A stretch of 64,000 nt of DNA from Streptomyces justiciae (GCF_015163075.1 NZ_JADDXU010000012.1:186001-250000), one strand, 5' to 3'. Positions 1-7,561 are shown, counted from the stretch's first letter. A program made the numbers and translations. The notes: generated by a model from the letters alone, not told the origin.

Positions 1-1
1 G

Positions 2-235
2 GGCCTCCACCGGCCCACCGGCACCGGCGACGTCCGAGTCTGGCCGTCGCGCAGTCACGGTCAGGGCGTCGTGTGCATCGCCCTCAGCTCCCCGGAGGGC
101 GAAGCCCTGCTCGAGGCCCCGGCACGGGCCCTGGAGTCCTTCCTGAAGCGCACGGACGCTGCGGTGCCGCCCGGCACCGAGCACCGGCACTTCGACCTCG
201 ATCAGGAGCTCTCGCACATCCTGGCGGAAAGCTAG
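2..235 (+). CDS. ssgB: Sporulation cell-division activator SsgB, C-terminal part (5' truncated by window)
   Basis: This reading frame is open from the first base of the window and ends in TAG at 233-235. It gives about 77 residues that match the C-terminal half of Streptomyces SsgB: GLHRPTGTGDVRVWPS near the left edge, then VVCIALSSPEGEALLEAPA, and the end ELSHILAES. SsgB is a small SsgA-like protein that helps position FtsZ at sporulation septa, acting at the membrane/Z-ring with SsgA. Family knowledge gives the role; the sequence only shows the C-terminal half. The N-terminus and promoter lie outside the window. An ATG-started frame at 73-279 is an out-of-frame shadow of it. Confidence 0.93.
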   Translation, partial: GLHRPTGTGDVRVWPSRSHGQGVVCIALSSPEGEALLEAPARALESFLKRTDAAVPPGTEHRHFDLDQELSHILAES

Positions 236-489
236 GGCGAGGCCTCACCAAGCCGCCCGGCGCCGTCGACTCGGGGTGACGGCTCGGGCCAAGACAACCG
301 CATAGGTAAGCACACCGGCGCTGTCACCGCGGATCCTCGCGGGGCGGCGCCGGTGCGCTTGTGCTGTCCGCCCGCCGCACGTCGGCGCGGGATCCGGGCG
401 GCCGCGACCGGTACAGCCGCTCGGGAAGCCACTACCATCGGCCAGCATCGGCGGGCGCCCGCCCGACCCCCCAGGCCAGGGAGCGAAAC

Positions 490-1050
490 GTGCTGATCAC
501 CCATGACACCCGGTGTGCCCTAGATGCCGTGGTGGATCTGGTGAACACCGCACCGGAGGACACCACGACCCCGGACGCGCTGCCGGACGTCGTTGCTCTC
601 GAGGATTTCGTACGAAAGCACGAGATCAGTGATGTCGGGGTTCTTTCCGAGTTCGACCTCTCCGCGGTGCGCAAGATCCGCGGACGGTTCGCCGCGATCT
701 TCTCGGCCTCGGACGCCCGGGTCGCCGCCGGGATGATCAACGAGTTGGTGGCCGCGGCGGGCACCACGCCCCGGCTCACCGATCACGACGGCTACGACTG
801 GCACGTGCACTACTTCGCCCCGGGCGCCTCCGTCGCCGATCACCTGGCGGCGGACTGCGGGATGGCGCTGGCCTTCTTCGTGGTCGCCGGGGAGCAGGAG
901 CGGCTGCGGCGCTGTGAGGCGCCCGACTGCCGGCGCGCCTTCGTCGACCTCTCCCGCAACCGGTCGCGGCGCTACTGCGACAGCCGCACCTGCGGTAACC
1001 GGCTGCACGTGGCGGCGTACCGGGCGCGTCGGAAGGAGGCGGCGGGCTGA
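490..1050 (+). CDS. CGNR zinc-finger (ABATE domain) putative regulator
   Basis: A protein of 186 residues with an N-terminal ABATE-type region and a C-terminal CGNR zinc finger. The motif CEAPDCRRAFVDLSRN followed by RRYCDSRTCGNR supplies four cysteines and the family-defining CGNR. Members are thought to be DNA-binding regulators associated with stress or antibiotic response; the target here is unknown. The GTG at 490 is preferred because CAGGGAGCG lies about 7 nt upstream and homology begins there. The longer ATG-started frame from 361 adds a low-complexity Arg/Pro-rich stretch that looks non-coding. The gene stands alone, with a strong hairpin terminator 40 bp downstream. Confidence 0.85.
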   Translation: MLITHDTRCALDAVVDLVNTAPEDTTTPDALPDVVALEDFVRKHEISDVGVLSEFDLSAVRKIRGRFAAIFSASDARVAAGMINELVAAAGTTPRLTDHDGYDWHVHYFAPGASVADHLAADCGMALAFFVVAGEQERLRRCEAPDCRRAFVDLSRNRSRRYCDSRTCGNRLHVAAYRARRKEAAG

Positions 1051-1091
1051 GGAGCCGGCCGCTCAGCGGGACCTCGATCTCAGGGTGTCGA

Positions 1092-1124
1092 CGCGGTACC
1101 CGGCGGGTGACGCCGGGTACCGCG
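1092..1124. terminator. Bidirectional intrinsic terminator hairpin
   Basis: A perfect 14-bp inverted repeat (arms 1092-1105 and 1111-1124, CGCGGTACCCGGCG and its complement) with a 5-nt loop. It sits between the convergent CGNR gene and the small membrane protein gene, so it can serve both. There is no long T tract, as is usual in Streptomyces. Confidence 0.8.
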
Positions 1125-1132
1125 GGAACGGC

Positions 1133-1285
1133 TCACAGCAACAGCAGATCGTGCAGCGCAGCCATGAGCAGCAGACACCCGATCACCGCAAGGAAGATCA
1201 TCAGCGGTGGCTGGGAAAGGGCGAAAAGGCACCCGCGCGGCTCATCCTGAGGCGGCGCGGCGTCGCTCTGTGTCGTGTCCAGCAT
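1133..1285 (-). CDS. Small single-pass membrane protein (50 aa)
   Basis: The reverse strand encodes a 50-residue protein, MLDTTQSDAAPPQDEPRGCL at the N-terminus, then a hydrophobic segment of about 22 residues (PPLMIFLAVIGCLLLMAAL) and a Leu-rich end HDLLLL. It is in none of the usual families I can name. The composition of a hydrophilic N-terminus followed by one membrane helix is coherent, and the stop is followed directly by a perfect terminator hairpin on the same strand. The start at 1285 has only a weak ribosome site (GCGAG). It resembles small conserved Streptomyces membrane proteins found near ssgB; function unknown. Confidence 0.6.
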   Translation of the reverse strand: MLDTTQSDAAPPQDEPRGCLFALSQPPLMIFLAVIGCLLLMAALHDLLLL

Positions 1286-1441
1286 CTCGCGGGCGATGAT
1301 GACGCAGACAGGACCCCTCGTGTCACCAACACGCCCGGAATCGCAGGGTAGTTCGCCGGATTCCGTGATGTCCGGTCCAGAACGTTCACGTTCGCGTCCG
1401 GGATCGGCACCGACTGTGTCGTTTCAGTCAGCCTGCGTCCG

Positions 1442-1882
1442 TCATATGCCGTGCTTCTTCAGGATGGCCTCGATGTCGCTGAAGTCGTCCGCGGACTCGG
1501 AGCGCGGCGCGGCGGCGGGGCGGGACGCGGGGCGGGTGCTCGGGCCGAGGGAGGGGGCCGAGGCCGCCGGGGCGACCGCCTCACGCTGAGCCGACCTGGC
1601 CGCCTTGCGCTCCTTTCGGGTGCCGCCGCGGCGGCGCTCCACCGCGCGCGTGGCGGAGAAGAGCAGCCAGGAGGCGCCGAGCACGCCGACGCCGGCCCAC
1701 GCCGTGACACTGAACGCCGTGTCGGCCACCCACTCGACGACGCCGGTCATCACCAGGCCGATCGGCACGAGGGAGTACGCGGCGATCCGGGCGGCCGCGA
1801 GGAAGCGCTTGCGGTACGCCGTGACCGCCGCGATGCCCAGGCCGGCCGCGGAGACGGCGGAACAGACGGTCTCGGCAATCAT
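1442..1882 (-). CDS. Two-helix membrane protein with conserved C-terminal DIEAILKKHGI tail
   Basis: A 146-residue protein. The ATG at 1882 is chosen because GGAGG lies 6 nt upstream; the longer frame to 2083 lacks such a site and overlaps the next gene's promoter. Residues about 4-20 and 35-85 contain hydrophobic segments (IAAYSLVPIGLVMTGVV and VTAWAGVGVLGASWLLFSA). An Arg/Lys-rich stretch (ERRRGGTRKERKAARS) follows, then an Ala/Pro-rich linker and the acidic-to-basic tail ADDFSDIEAILKKHGI. The tail motif is reminiscent of short conserved tails in other Streptomyces membrane proteins and may bind a partner. Function is unknown; the direction is opposite to the DsbA-like gene. Confidence 0.8.
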   Translation of the reverse strand: MIAETVCSAVSAAGLGIAAVTAYRKRFLAAARIAAYSLVPIGLVMTGVVEWVADTAFSVTAWAGVGVLGASWLLFSATRAVERRRGGTRKERKAARSAQREAVAPAASAPSLGPSTRPASRPAAAPRSESADDFSDIEAILKKHGI

Positions 1883-2081
1883 CCGGTCCTCCAGGCAGGG
1901 GTCGATCGGCCAGTTCGTCCCTTCCATCCTGCACCGCCCGAACCCCATGGGGCCATGCTCCGGCGGGACATCAGGGACATCTCCGGGTCGGGTCGTCCGC
2001 AGGTGCCGGTCGGGGGCGGCGGCGCCCTGGCCCCACCGGGGTCGATTCGGTCGTTCGCAGGTCGGCTGGGAGACTGAGGGC

Positions 2082-2603
2082 ATGAGCGACTCCTCCCCCG
2101 TGTCTCCCGCCGTTGCCGTGCTCGATGTCTGGTGCGAGCTCCAGTGCGCCGACTGTCGTGACGCCCTGGACGACGTCCGGGCTGTGCGGGCCCGCTACGG
2201 CGACCGGCTCGAGGTGCGGCTGCGGCACTTCCCGCTGGAGAAGCACAAGCACGCCTTCGCCGCCGCGCAGGCCGCCGAGGAGGCTGCGGAGCAGGGCAAG
2301 GCGTGGGAGTACGTCGAGGCCGTGCTGGGGCGGGTCGAGGAGCTGGACCGTAGGGGGGAGCCCTTCCTGGTCGAGGTGGCCGGTGAACTGGGTCTCGACG
2401 CCGAGGAGTTCGACACCGCGCTGATCGACGGCCGGCACATCCTGATCGTGGACGCCGACCAGGCCGAGGGCAAGGCGATCGGCGTGACCGGCACTCCGAC
2501 GTACGTCGTCGACGGTGAGCGTCTCGACGGCGGCAAGAGCCAGGAGGGCCTGCGCGAGCGCATCGAGGGGATCGTGGACCGGCTGCTGGCCGAGAACGCC
2601 TGA
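2082..2603 (+). CDS. DsbA-family thioredoxin-fold oxidoreductase
   Basis: A 173-residue cytoplasmic protein with the DsbA/FrnE thioredoxin-fold pattern. An initial strand AVLDVWCELQCADCRDAL carries the redox cysteines, a helical insert follows (KHAFAAAQAAEEAAEQGKAW), and the cis-Pro loop is TGTPTYVVDG at about residues 140-150. The active site is unusual: CELQC is followed by CADC, so the CxxC is CADC rather than CPxC. There is no signal peptide, so it probably acts in the cytosol. The ATG at 2082 matches the start of homology. Members act in disulfide exchange or as glutathione-transferase-like isomerases; the substrate is not predictable. Confidence 0.85.
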   Translation: MSDSSPVSPAVAVLDVWCELQCADCRDALDDVRAVRARYGDRLEVRLRHFPLEKHKHAFAAAQAAEEAAEQGKAWEYVEAVLGRVEELDRRGEPFLVEVAGELGLDAEEFDTALIDGRHILIVDADQAEGKAIGVTGTPTYVVDGERLDGGKSQEGLRERIEGIVDRLLAENA

Positions 2604-2632
2604 ACCCCGCGGCTCCGGAGGCCCCTCGACGG

Positions 2633-3457
2633 CTACAGCAGCGGCTTGTAGAAGGCGTACCGCGTCGTCTCGTAGCCCAGTGACTCGTACAGGCGCTCGG
2701 CCGGGGTGTTGCCCGCGAACACGTTGAGGCCCAGGGTGCTGCTGCCGAGGGCGTGTGCCTGGGTCTCCGCCAGCAGCATCAGGGCGCGGCCGTGGCCGTG
2801 GCCTCGGTGGTCCGCGTCCACTTCGACGTCGTAGACGAAGGGCTTTCCGTCCCGCAGGGCGAGCCACAGCACGCCCACGCGCGTGCCCTCGTGTTCGAGG
2901 ATGTGCAGCCACGTGTCCTCGGTGGCGAAGCCCTGGGGCAGAAGTGTGTCGTGGTCGCGCCGGGACTTGGCGCGGGCCTCGGCCTCGGGCACGCCCCGGG
3001 CGATCCAGGTGCGGGCGTAGTCCTCGGACTCGTGCACCAGCCAGGCGTCGAAGTCGGCCTGGGTCATGGGGCGCGCCCGGTAGCCGGCCGGCAGTGTGGG
3101 CGGGGTGTCGGCGAGCTGCTTCTGCATTCCGCGGTTGCGCAGGACGTAGCCGAGCGCCCGGACGAGCCGCAGCGCCGCCTCCTCGGTCGCTTCGACGCCG
3201 ATCTCGATCTCCCGGCAGCCCCAGCCGCGCGCGACCTCCTCGGCGGCCAGCGCGGCCACCGTGCCCCGGCCCCGGCGCCGGTCGGGTTCCTCGATGCGCA
3301 GCTCGCGGATGCGCGCGACCGAGGGGCCGAAGGCGGGAGACGTGCCGAGGTGGACGGTGCCGACGGGACGGCTGTTCACGCACACCTGGTAGCGGCGTGA
3401 ACGCGTGCCGTCGGCGTTCTGCTGGAGCGGCTCGGTCGGCCGCAGGGTGGTGGTCAT
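2633..3457 (-). CDS. Two-domain GNAT N-acetyltransferase
   Basis: A 274-residue protein with two GNAT-like halves. The N-terminal half (about 20-115) has RIRELRIEEPDRRRGRGTVA and ends in ALGYVLRNRGMQKQL. The C-terminal half (about 125-274) contains VDADHRGHGHGRALMLLAE, the acetyl-CoA pyrophosphate-binding R/QxxGxG/A pattern, and the LGLNVFAGNTPAERLYESLGYE signature. It should transfer an acetyl group from acetyl-CoA to an amine; the acceptor is unknown. The N-terminal domain looks partly degenerate at its CoA loop and may be structural. It reads in the same direction as pabC/pabB but is separated from pabC by 64 bp. Confidence 0.85.
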   Translation of the reverse strand: MTTTLRPTEPLQQNADGTRSRRYQVCVNSRPVGTVHLGTSPAFGPSVARIRELRIEEPDRRRGRGTVAALAAEEVARGWGCREIEIGVEATEEAALRLVRALGYVLRNRGMQKQLADTPPTLPAGYRARPMTQADFDAWLVHESEDYARTWIARGVPEAEARAKSRRDHDTLLPQGFATEDTWLHILEHEGTRVGVLWLALRDGKPFVYDVEVDADHRGHGHGRALMLLAETQAHALGSSTLGLNVFAGNTPAERLYESLGYETTRYAFYKPLL

Positions 3458-3521
3458 CAGGGGTGTTCTACCCGCTGCCGTGCTCCGGGGCAGCCCAATA
3501 TTCGGGAGGGCCCGGGGGCTG

Positions 3522-4343
3522 TCACGGATCGAGGTCGTTCCCCGCCCGCTCGTCGAAGATCCGCATGGCCTTCGCGGTCACCGGGCCCGGCGCGCCGGGC
3601 AGTTCGCGGTCGTCGACGCGGTGCACGGCCTGTACGTCGCGCAGGGTGGAGGTGAGGAAGACCTCCTCGGCCCGCTCCAGGACGTCCAGCGGCAGGTCAG
3701 TCTCCTTGGCGCCGGTCCATTCGACCGTCAACGCGCGCGTGATGCCCGCGAGGCAGCCGGAGGCGAGCGGCGGGGTGCGGAGCTCGCCGTCCAGGACGAC
3801 GAACACGTTCGACCCGGTGCCCTCGCAGAGCCGGCCCACGGTGTTGGCGAACAGCGCCTCCGAGGCGCCCTGGCCGTGCGCGCGGGAGAGCGCGACGACG
3901 TTCTCGGCGTACGAAGTGGTCTTCAGGCCGGTCAGGGCGCCGCGCTCGTTGCGGGTCCAGGGGACGGTGATCGCGGCCGTGGAGTCGGGGCGGCGCTTGG
4001 TCTCGCCGAGGGCGACGACGAGGGTCGGGCCGTGTTCGCCGCGGTCGGAACCGAGGGGGCCGTGGCCGCCGGTGTAGGTGATGCGCAGCCGGCCGAGCGG
4101 CATGGGGTTGGCGTCGAGGACGGCGGCGCAGGCGCGGCGCACCTCGTCGAGGTCCGGGTCGGGCAGACCGAGACCGCGCGCCGAGAGGGTCAGCCGGTCC
4201 AGGTGCCGGGTCAGGGCGAACGGGCGGCCGTCCACCGCCTTCACGGTCTCGAAGATGCCGTCGCCCACGGTCAGCCCGTGGTCGAAGACGGAGACGCGGG
4301 CGGACTCGATGTCCTGGAGCCCGCCGTCGAGCCAAATCCTCAC
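3522..4343 (-). CDS. pabC: Aminodeoxychorismate lyase (class IV PLP aminotransferase)
   Basis: A 273-residue fold-type IV PLP enzyme. It begins MRIWLDGGLQDIESARVSVF with a GTG start. The N-terminal part has FDHGLTVGDGIFETVKA, then TSYAENVVALSRA with the region around the PLP lysine (LTGLKTTSYAEN), and later SNVFVVLDGELRTPPL and GITR, typical of the family. It would release pyruvate from 4-amino-4-deoxychorismate to give p-aminobenzoate for folate. The neighbour immediately upstream on the same strand is the PabB-like chorismate enzyme, which supports lyase over branched-chain aminotransferase. The spacing of 75 bp contains a small hairpin. Confidence 0.88.
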   Translation of the reverse strand: MRIWLDGGLQDIESARVSVFDHGLTVGDGIFETVKAVDGRPFALTRHLDRLTLSARGLGLPDPDLDEVRRACAAVLDANPMPLGRLRITYTGGHGPLGSDRGEHGPTLVVALGETKRRPDSTAAITVPWTRNERGALTGLKTTSYAENVVALSRAHGQGASEALFANTVGRLCEGTGSNVFVVLDGELRTPPLASGCLAGITRALTVEWTGAKETDLPLDVLERAEEVFLTSTLRDVQAVHRVDDRELPGAPGPVTAKAMRIFDERAGNDLDP

Positions 4344-4394
4344 TGGTCCCTACCTCGCAGAATCCGTGCCGGATGAGTCGCGGCGGCCGGGGGT

Positions 4395-4411
4395 CCGGGG
4401 GTGTCCCCCGG
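4395..4411 (-). other. Intercistronic hairpin between pabB and pabC
   Basis: CCGGGGG (4395-4401) pairs with CCCCCGG (4405-4411) around a 3-nt loop, 8 bp beyond the pabB stop and before the pabC start on the minus strand. It may stabilise or partly terminate the transcript; a role is inferred only from position. Confidence 0.4.
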
Positions 4412-4418
4412 GGTCGGC

Positions 4419-5468
4419 TCAGGACGTCTGTAGTCCCTCTCCACTCACCTCGTACGTTCCCGACGCTACCGCGAGCAGCCGGGCGGCCTTCAGCTCGGTC
4501 TCCCGCCACTCCCCCTCGGGGTCGGAACCCCAGGTGATCCCGGCGCCGGTGCCGAAGCGCAGCTCGCCCTGGGCGCGGTCGATCCAGAAGGTGCGGATGC
4601 CGACGGCCAGCTCCCCGGTGCCCCGGTCGGCGTCGACCCAGCCGATGCCGCCGCAGTAGGGGCCGCGCGGCGCCGTCTCCAGGGCGTCGATGATCCGCAG
4701 GGCGCTGGACTTGGGCGCCCCGGTGACCGAGCCCGGCGGGAAGGCGGCGGCCAGCAGCTCCGGCCAGCCGGCGCCCTCGCGGAGCTCGCCGCGGACCGTG
4801 GAGACGAGGTGCACGAGACCGGGGTGCTTCTCCACCGCGCACAGGTCGGGAACGCTGACGCTGCCGGTGGCGCAGACCTGCCCGATGTCGTTGCGGACCA
4901 GGTCGACGATCATGACGTTCTCGGCGTAGTCCTTCTCCAGGAGGTCCGCCTCGGTGCGTCCGGTGCCCTTGATCGGCCCGGACTCGACGACATCGCCGTC
5001 ACGACGCAGGAAGAGCTCCGGGGAGGCGGTGGCTATCTCCACGCCGTGCTCCGGCAGCCGGATCGTTCCTGCGTACGGTGCCGGGTTGCCGCGGGCCAGC
5101 AGGGCGGTCAGCGCGTCCACGTCGGCGTCGGGGGCCACGGGTGCGCTCAGGACGCGGCAGAGGTTCGCCTGATAGACCTCGCCGGCCGCGATGTGCTCCC
5201 GTATGCGCCGCACGCCCGCCGTGTACCCGGCACGGTCGAGGGACGACGTCCAGTCGCCGACCGCCGGGCCGTGCCATGCCCCCGGCATCGGGGCGGGCAC
5301 CGGCTCCTGTCGTACGTCCCGGAAGCGGGCGCAGGTCAGACGGCCCTCGAAGTCGGCGCAGACGGCCCAGAAGCCACTGGAGTCCAGGGCGGCCGGGTCG
5401 CTGGTGACGTCGAGGAGACCGGTGGCGACACGGTCACCGAAGCGGGCGAGAGGAGCGAGGTCGAGCAC
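4419..5468 (-). CDS. pabB: Aminodeoxychorismate synthase component I
   Basis: A 349-residue chorismate-binding enzyme, GTG start. The C-terminal catalytic domain shows AGEVYQANLCRVLSAP, SPELFLRRDGDVVESGPIKG (the PIKGT motif), then DLVRNDIGQVCATGSV, HLVSTVRGEL, FPPGSVTGAPKSSALRIID and GPYCGGIGWVD, all hallmarks of the TrpE/PabB family. It aminates chorismate to 4-amino-4-deoxychorismate with ammonia from a separate PabA glutaminase, which is not in this window. The protein is shorter than TrpE (about 490), fitting compact actinobacterial PabB proteins with a reduced N-terminus. pabC lies directly downstream, so the two steps from chorismate to p-aminobenzoate are clustered. Confidence 0.9.
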   Translation of the reverse strand: MLDLAPLARFGDRVATGLLDVTSDPAALDSSGFWAVCADFEGRLTCARFRDVRQEPVPAPMPGAWHGPAVGDWTSSLDRAGYTAGVRRIREHIAAGEVYQANLCRVLSAPVAPDADVDALTALLARGNPAPYAGTIRLPEHGVEIATASPELFLRRDGDVVESGPIKGTGRTEADLLEKDYAENVMIVDLVRNDIGQVCATGSVSVPDLCAVEKHPGLVHLVSTVRGELREGAGWPELLAAAFPPGSVTGAPKSSALRIIDALETAPRGPYCGGIGWVDADRGTGELAVGIRTFWIDRAQGELRFGTGAGITWGSDPEGEWRETELKAARLLAVASGTYEVSGEGLQTS

Positions 5469-5576
5469 GCGTCGAGTCTATGGCGGGTGTCCCGCGGGTG
5501 ACCTGGTCATGTCCCTTCGGAGCCCCTGAGCAAGTGCGCGGGCGGACGCACCGCAGCACGCTGCACAAACGCGTTT

Positions 5577-5604
5577 TTGTACTGGCCCAGGAATCCGCTA
5601 GAGT
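5577..5604 (+). promoter_or_regulatory. Promoter of the tRNA cluster
   Basis: A -35-like TTGTAC (5577-5582) and a -10-like TAGAGT (5599-5604) are separated by 16 bp, about 40 bp before the first tRNA. TAGAGT is the typical -10 of Streptomyces stable-RNA promoters. The surrounding run of T (GCGTTTTTG) stands out against the local GC content. Confidence 0.65.
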
Positions 5605-5645
5605 TCAACACGTCGCCGGGACGCGCAAGCGGAACGGAAAGACAG

Positions 5646-5718
5646 GCGAACGTAGCTCAGTTGGTAGAGCGCAACCTTGCCAAGGTTGAGGTCGCGAGTT
5701 CGAACCTCGTCGTTCGCT
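5646..5718 (+). tRNA. tRNA-Gly (GCC)
   Basis: A 73-nt cloverleaf. Acceptor GCGAACG (5646-5652) pairs with CGTTCGC (5711-5717), discriminator T. The D arm is GCTCAGTTGGTAGAGC, the anticodon loop TTGCCAA gives anticodon GCC, and the T arm contains GTTCGAAC. CCA is not encoded. Confidence 0.96.
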
Positions 5719-5759
5719 CGGAAGAGCAAGGGGGATCATCCCGAACCCCCGACACTCCT

Positions 5760-5830
5760 GGTGGAGTGGCCGAGAGGCGAGGCAACGGCCTGCAAAGCCG
5801 TCTACACGGGTTCAAATCCCGTCTCCACCT
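5760..5830 (+). tRNA. tRNA-Cys (GCA)
   Basis: A 71-nt cloverleaf. Acceptor GGTGGAG (5760-5766) pairs with CTCCACC (5823-5829), with discriminator T as expected for tRNA-Cys. The anticodon loop CTGCAAA gives GCA, and the T arm has GGTTCAAATCC. Confidence 0.96.
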
Positions 5831-5834
5831 CCAA

Positions 5835-5906
5835 GGACGATTAGCTCAGCGGGAGAGCGCTTCCCTGACACGGAAGAGGTCACTGGTTCAATCCCAGTAT
5901 CGTCCA
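5835..5906 (+). tRNA. tRNA-Val (GAC), copy 1
   Basis: A 72-nt cloverleaf. Acceptor GGACGAT (5835-5841) pairs with ATCGTCC (5899-5905), discriminator A. The anticodon loop CTGACAC gives GAC. It lies 4 bp after tRNA-Cys, so the cluster is probably one transcript. Identical to copy 3. Confidence 0.96.
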
Positions 5907-5938
5907 CTGGATCTTCGAGTTCACCGAAGGTCTGACCC

Positions 5939-6010
5939 GCGCGATTAGCTCAGCGGGAGAGCGCTTCCCTGACACGGAAGAGGTCACTGGTTCAATCCCA
6001 GTATCGCGCA
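5939..6010 (+). tRNA. tRNA-Val (GAC), copy 2 with altered acceptor stem
   Basis: A 72-nt cloverleaf. Acceptor GCGCGAT (5939-5945) pairs with ATCGCGC (6003-6009). The body from the D arm to the T arm is identical to copies 1 and 3; the acceptor differs at pairs 2-71 (G-C to C-G) and 3-70 (A-T to G-C), both compensated, so the stem remains fully paired. Confidence 0.96.
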
Positions 6011-6039
6011 CGCAGCCCCTCTCACGGGGTGGCTGACCT

Positions 6040-6111
6040 GGACGATTAGCTCAGCGGGAGAGCGCTTCCCTGACACGGAAGAGGTCACTGGTTCAATCCC
6101 AGTATCGTCCA
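6040..6111 (+). tRNA. tRNA-Val (GAC), copy 3
   Basis: A 72-nt cloverleaf, base-for-base identical to copy 1. Acceptor GGACGAT (6040-6046) pairs with ATCGTCC (6104-6110). It is the last tRNA of the cluster and is followed 6 bp later by a strong terminator. Confidence 0.96.
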
Positions 6112-6116
6112 CACAC

Positions 6117-6147
6117 CGAAGCCCCCGGCCTTGTGCCGGGGGCTTCG
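6117..6147. terminator. Terminator after tRNA cluster, shared with zinc-ribbon gene
   Basis: A 13-bp GC-rich stem (CGAAGCCCCCGGC, 6117-6129, with GCCGGGGGCTTCG, 6135-6147) and a 5-nt loop CTTGT. It ends the tRNA transcript and, read on the other strand, also lies just past the stop of the convergent zinc-ribbon gene at 6153. Confidence 0.88.
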
Positions 6148-6152
6148 TCGTC

Positions 6153-6449
6153 TCAGCTGGAGAACAGCATGTGGCCGAAGCTCTTGTGCCGCTGGTGGTG
6201 GCCGTAGTGGCCGCCGTGGTGACCGCCGTGCTGCGGGGCGCCCCAGGCGGGAGCGGCAGGGGCCGCCGGGTACGCCTGCGGGGCGGCCGGGGGCGGCGGG
6301 GCGGGCTGGCTCCACTGGGACTCCAGGCGGGTCAGCGCCTCCAGCTCGCCGTAGTCCAGGAAGATCCCGCGACAGCCACTGCACTGCTCGATCTGAACAC
6401 CGTTGCGGTTGTACGTGTGCATGGGCGCATGGCACTTGGGGCACTGCAT
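6153..6449 (-). CDS. TFIIB-type zinc-ribbon protein with His/Gly-rich tail
   Basis: A 98-residue protein starting MQCPKCHAPMHTYNRNGVQI and continuing EQCSGCRGIFLDYGELEAL. The two CxxC pairs make a zinc ribbon of the zf-TFIIB family, whose GIFLDYGEL segment is diagnostic. After a Pro/Ala-rich linker, residues about 74-92 form a His/Gly-rich cluster (GGHHGGHYGHHQRHKS) that could bind metal or solely act as a flexible tail. Function is unknown in the family. It is a single gene, convergent with the tRNA cluster. Confidence 0.85.
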   Translation of the reverse strand: MQCPKCHAPMHTYNRNGVQIEQCSGCRGIFLDYGELEALTRLESQWSQPAPPPPAAPQAYPAAPAAPAWGAPQHGGHHGGHYGHHQRHKSFGHMLFSS

Positions 6450-6529
6450 GGTCGGCTCAACTCCTCGCCGGTCGGTCCTGCTTCGTGTTCCGCCAGGACA
6501 GACACTGTCCGGCTGCGGTCGGTTGCACC

Positions 6530-7465
6530 CTACTTCGCGAATGTGCCGGTCAACTCCGGTGGGGCGGAACCCATTCGGGCACAGGCGTCGACCAGGGACT
6601 GCTCGACCTCGTCCAGCGGGCGGCCCGCCGCGAGGGCCTTGGTGAGGGAGCGGGCCGCGGTCTGCACGGTCAGGGCGCGGGCCGGGACGTCCAGGGCGGG
6701 CCAGGGGTCGCCCTCAGGCGGTACGGCGGGGCCGCCCGCGGCGCGGTAGGCGTCGAGGAAACGGGTCCACTCGTCGGGCGGGAGCAGTCCGCAGGCGTAC
6801 CAGGCGGCCGGGCGGGCGAGGTCCCAGGCGGGGACGCCGGTGCCGAGATCGTCGACGTCGATGAGGAGCCACGGGCCGTCAGGGGCGGGGTGGCGGACGA
6901 GCTGGCCGAGGTGGAGGTCGCCGTGGCAGAGGGTGCGGGTGTCCGGCATGGGGGCCTCGGCGCGGGCCCAGGCGGGGAGGGTGGCCCAGGCGTCGAGGAC
7001 GGGGCGGGTGGCGGGGTGCGGGGGTGCCGCGCGGAGGCGGTCGACCGCTTGGGCCGCCTTGGCCGGGCCGCGCATCGGAGGGAGGTCCGGGCCGGCCGGG
7101 GTGCGGTGGAGGCGGGCGAGGAGGGTCGCCGCCTCCTCCCAGGGGGCCGCGTCCGGGTTCTGCGGGTCCACGGGGGTGCCGTACGGCCAGAACGTGACGA
7201 GGCGGCCGTGGAGGGCGGCCGGGGTGGGGGCGAGCGGCGGGAGGAGGATGCCCGGGAGACGGCCGGCCGCGGCGAGGCGTGGGGTCAGCTCCGCGAGGGG
7301 GGTGCTCGGGGCGTGGGCCTTCGCGACCGTGTCGGCGTGGCGGACGACGGTGGCGTCGGGGCGGTCGGCGAGGGTGCTGGTGCCGCAGACGCAGGACGTG
7401 GTGCGGGCATGGGCCGTGACCTTGGCCCGGGTGGTGAGCTCGGCGAGCAGGGCGGTGGCGGTCAC
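6530..7465 (-). CDS. Aminoglycoside phosphotransferase (APH)-family protein
   Basis: A 311-residue protein of the APH/choline-kinase fold. The catalytic loop TRTLCHGDLHLGQLV at about residue 183 provides the HGDxHxxN-like site (Gln replaces the usual Asn), and LLIDVDDLGTGVPAWDLARP at about 205 provides the metal-binding Asp. The N-terminal lobe (VVRHADTVAKAH) carries the probable ATP-binding lysine. Such proteins phosphorylate small molecules, but true aminoglycoside resistance cannot be inferred. The replacement of Asn by Gln in the catalytic loop is a feature of a subset of actinobacterial members. Single gene with a terminator about 95 bp upstream belonging to the previous gene. Confidence 0.82.
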   Translation of the reverse strand: MTATALLAELTTRAKVTAHARTTSCVCGTSTLADRPDATVVRHADTVAKAHAPSTPLAELTPRLAAAGRLPGILLPPLAPTPAALHGRLVTFWPYGTPVDPQNPDAAPWEEAATLLARLHRTPAGPDLPPMRGPAKAAQAVDRLRAAPPHPATRPVLDAWATLPAWARAEAPMPDTRTLCHGDLHLGQLVRHPAPDGPWLLIDVDDLGTGVPAWDLARPAAWYACGLLPPDEWTRFLDAYRAAGGPAVPPEGDPWPALDVPARALTVQTAARSLTKALAAGRPLDEVEQSLVDACARMGSAPPELTGTFAK

Positions 7466-7561
7466 GGGGCTCCCTCGGGCGGTGCGGGGTCAGGCTGTGA
7501 GGGTACGGGGGCCCGCGTCGACGGGGCTCAGCTGTTCGCGACGACCGCATCGGAGAAAAGC

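Noticed and set aside
361..489. N-terminal extension of the CGNR protein from an ATG at 361
   Set aside because: Arg/Pro-rich, no ribosome site; GTG at 490 has one and fits the family start.
5835..6111. CRISPR-like repeat array
   Set aside because: The three long repeats are tRNA-Val genes with full cloverleafs; no short repeats with unique spacers occur in the window.
5646..6111. Integrated element attached at the tRNA cluster
   Set aside because: No integrase, excisionase or duplicated tRNA 3' end beyond the tandem copies; neighbours look like core genes.
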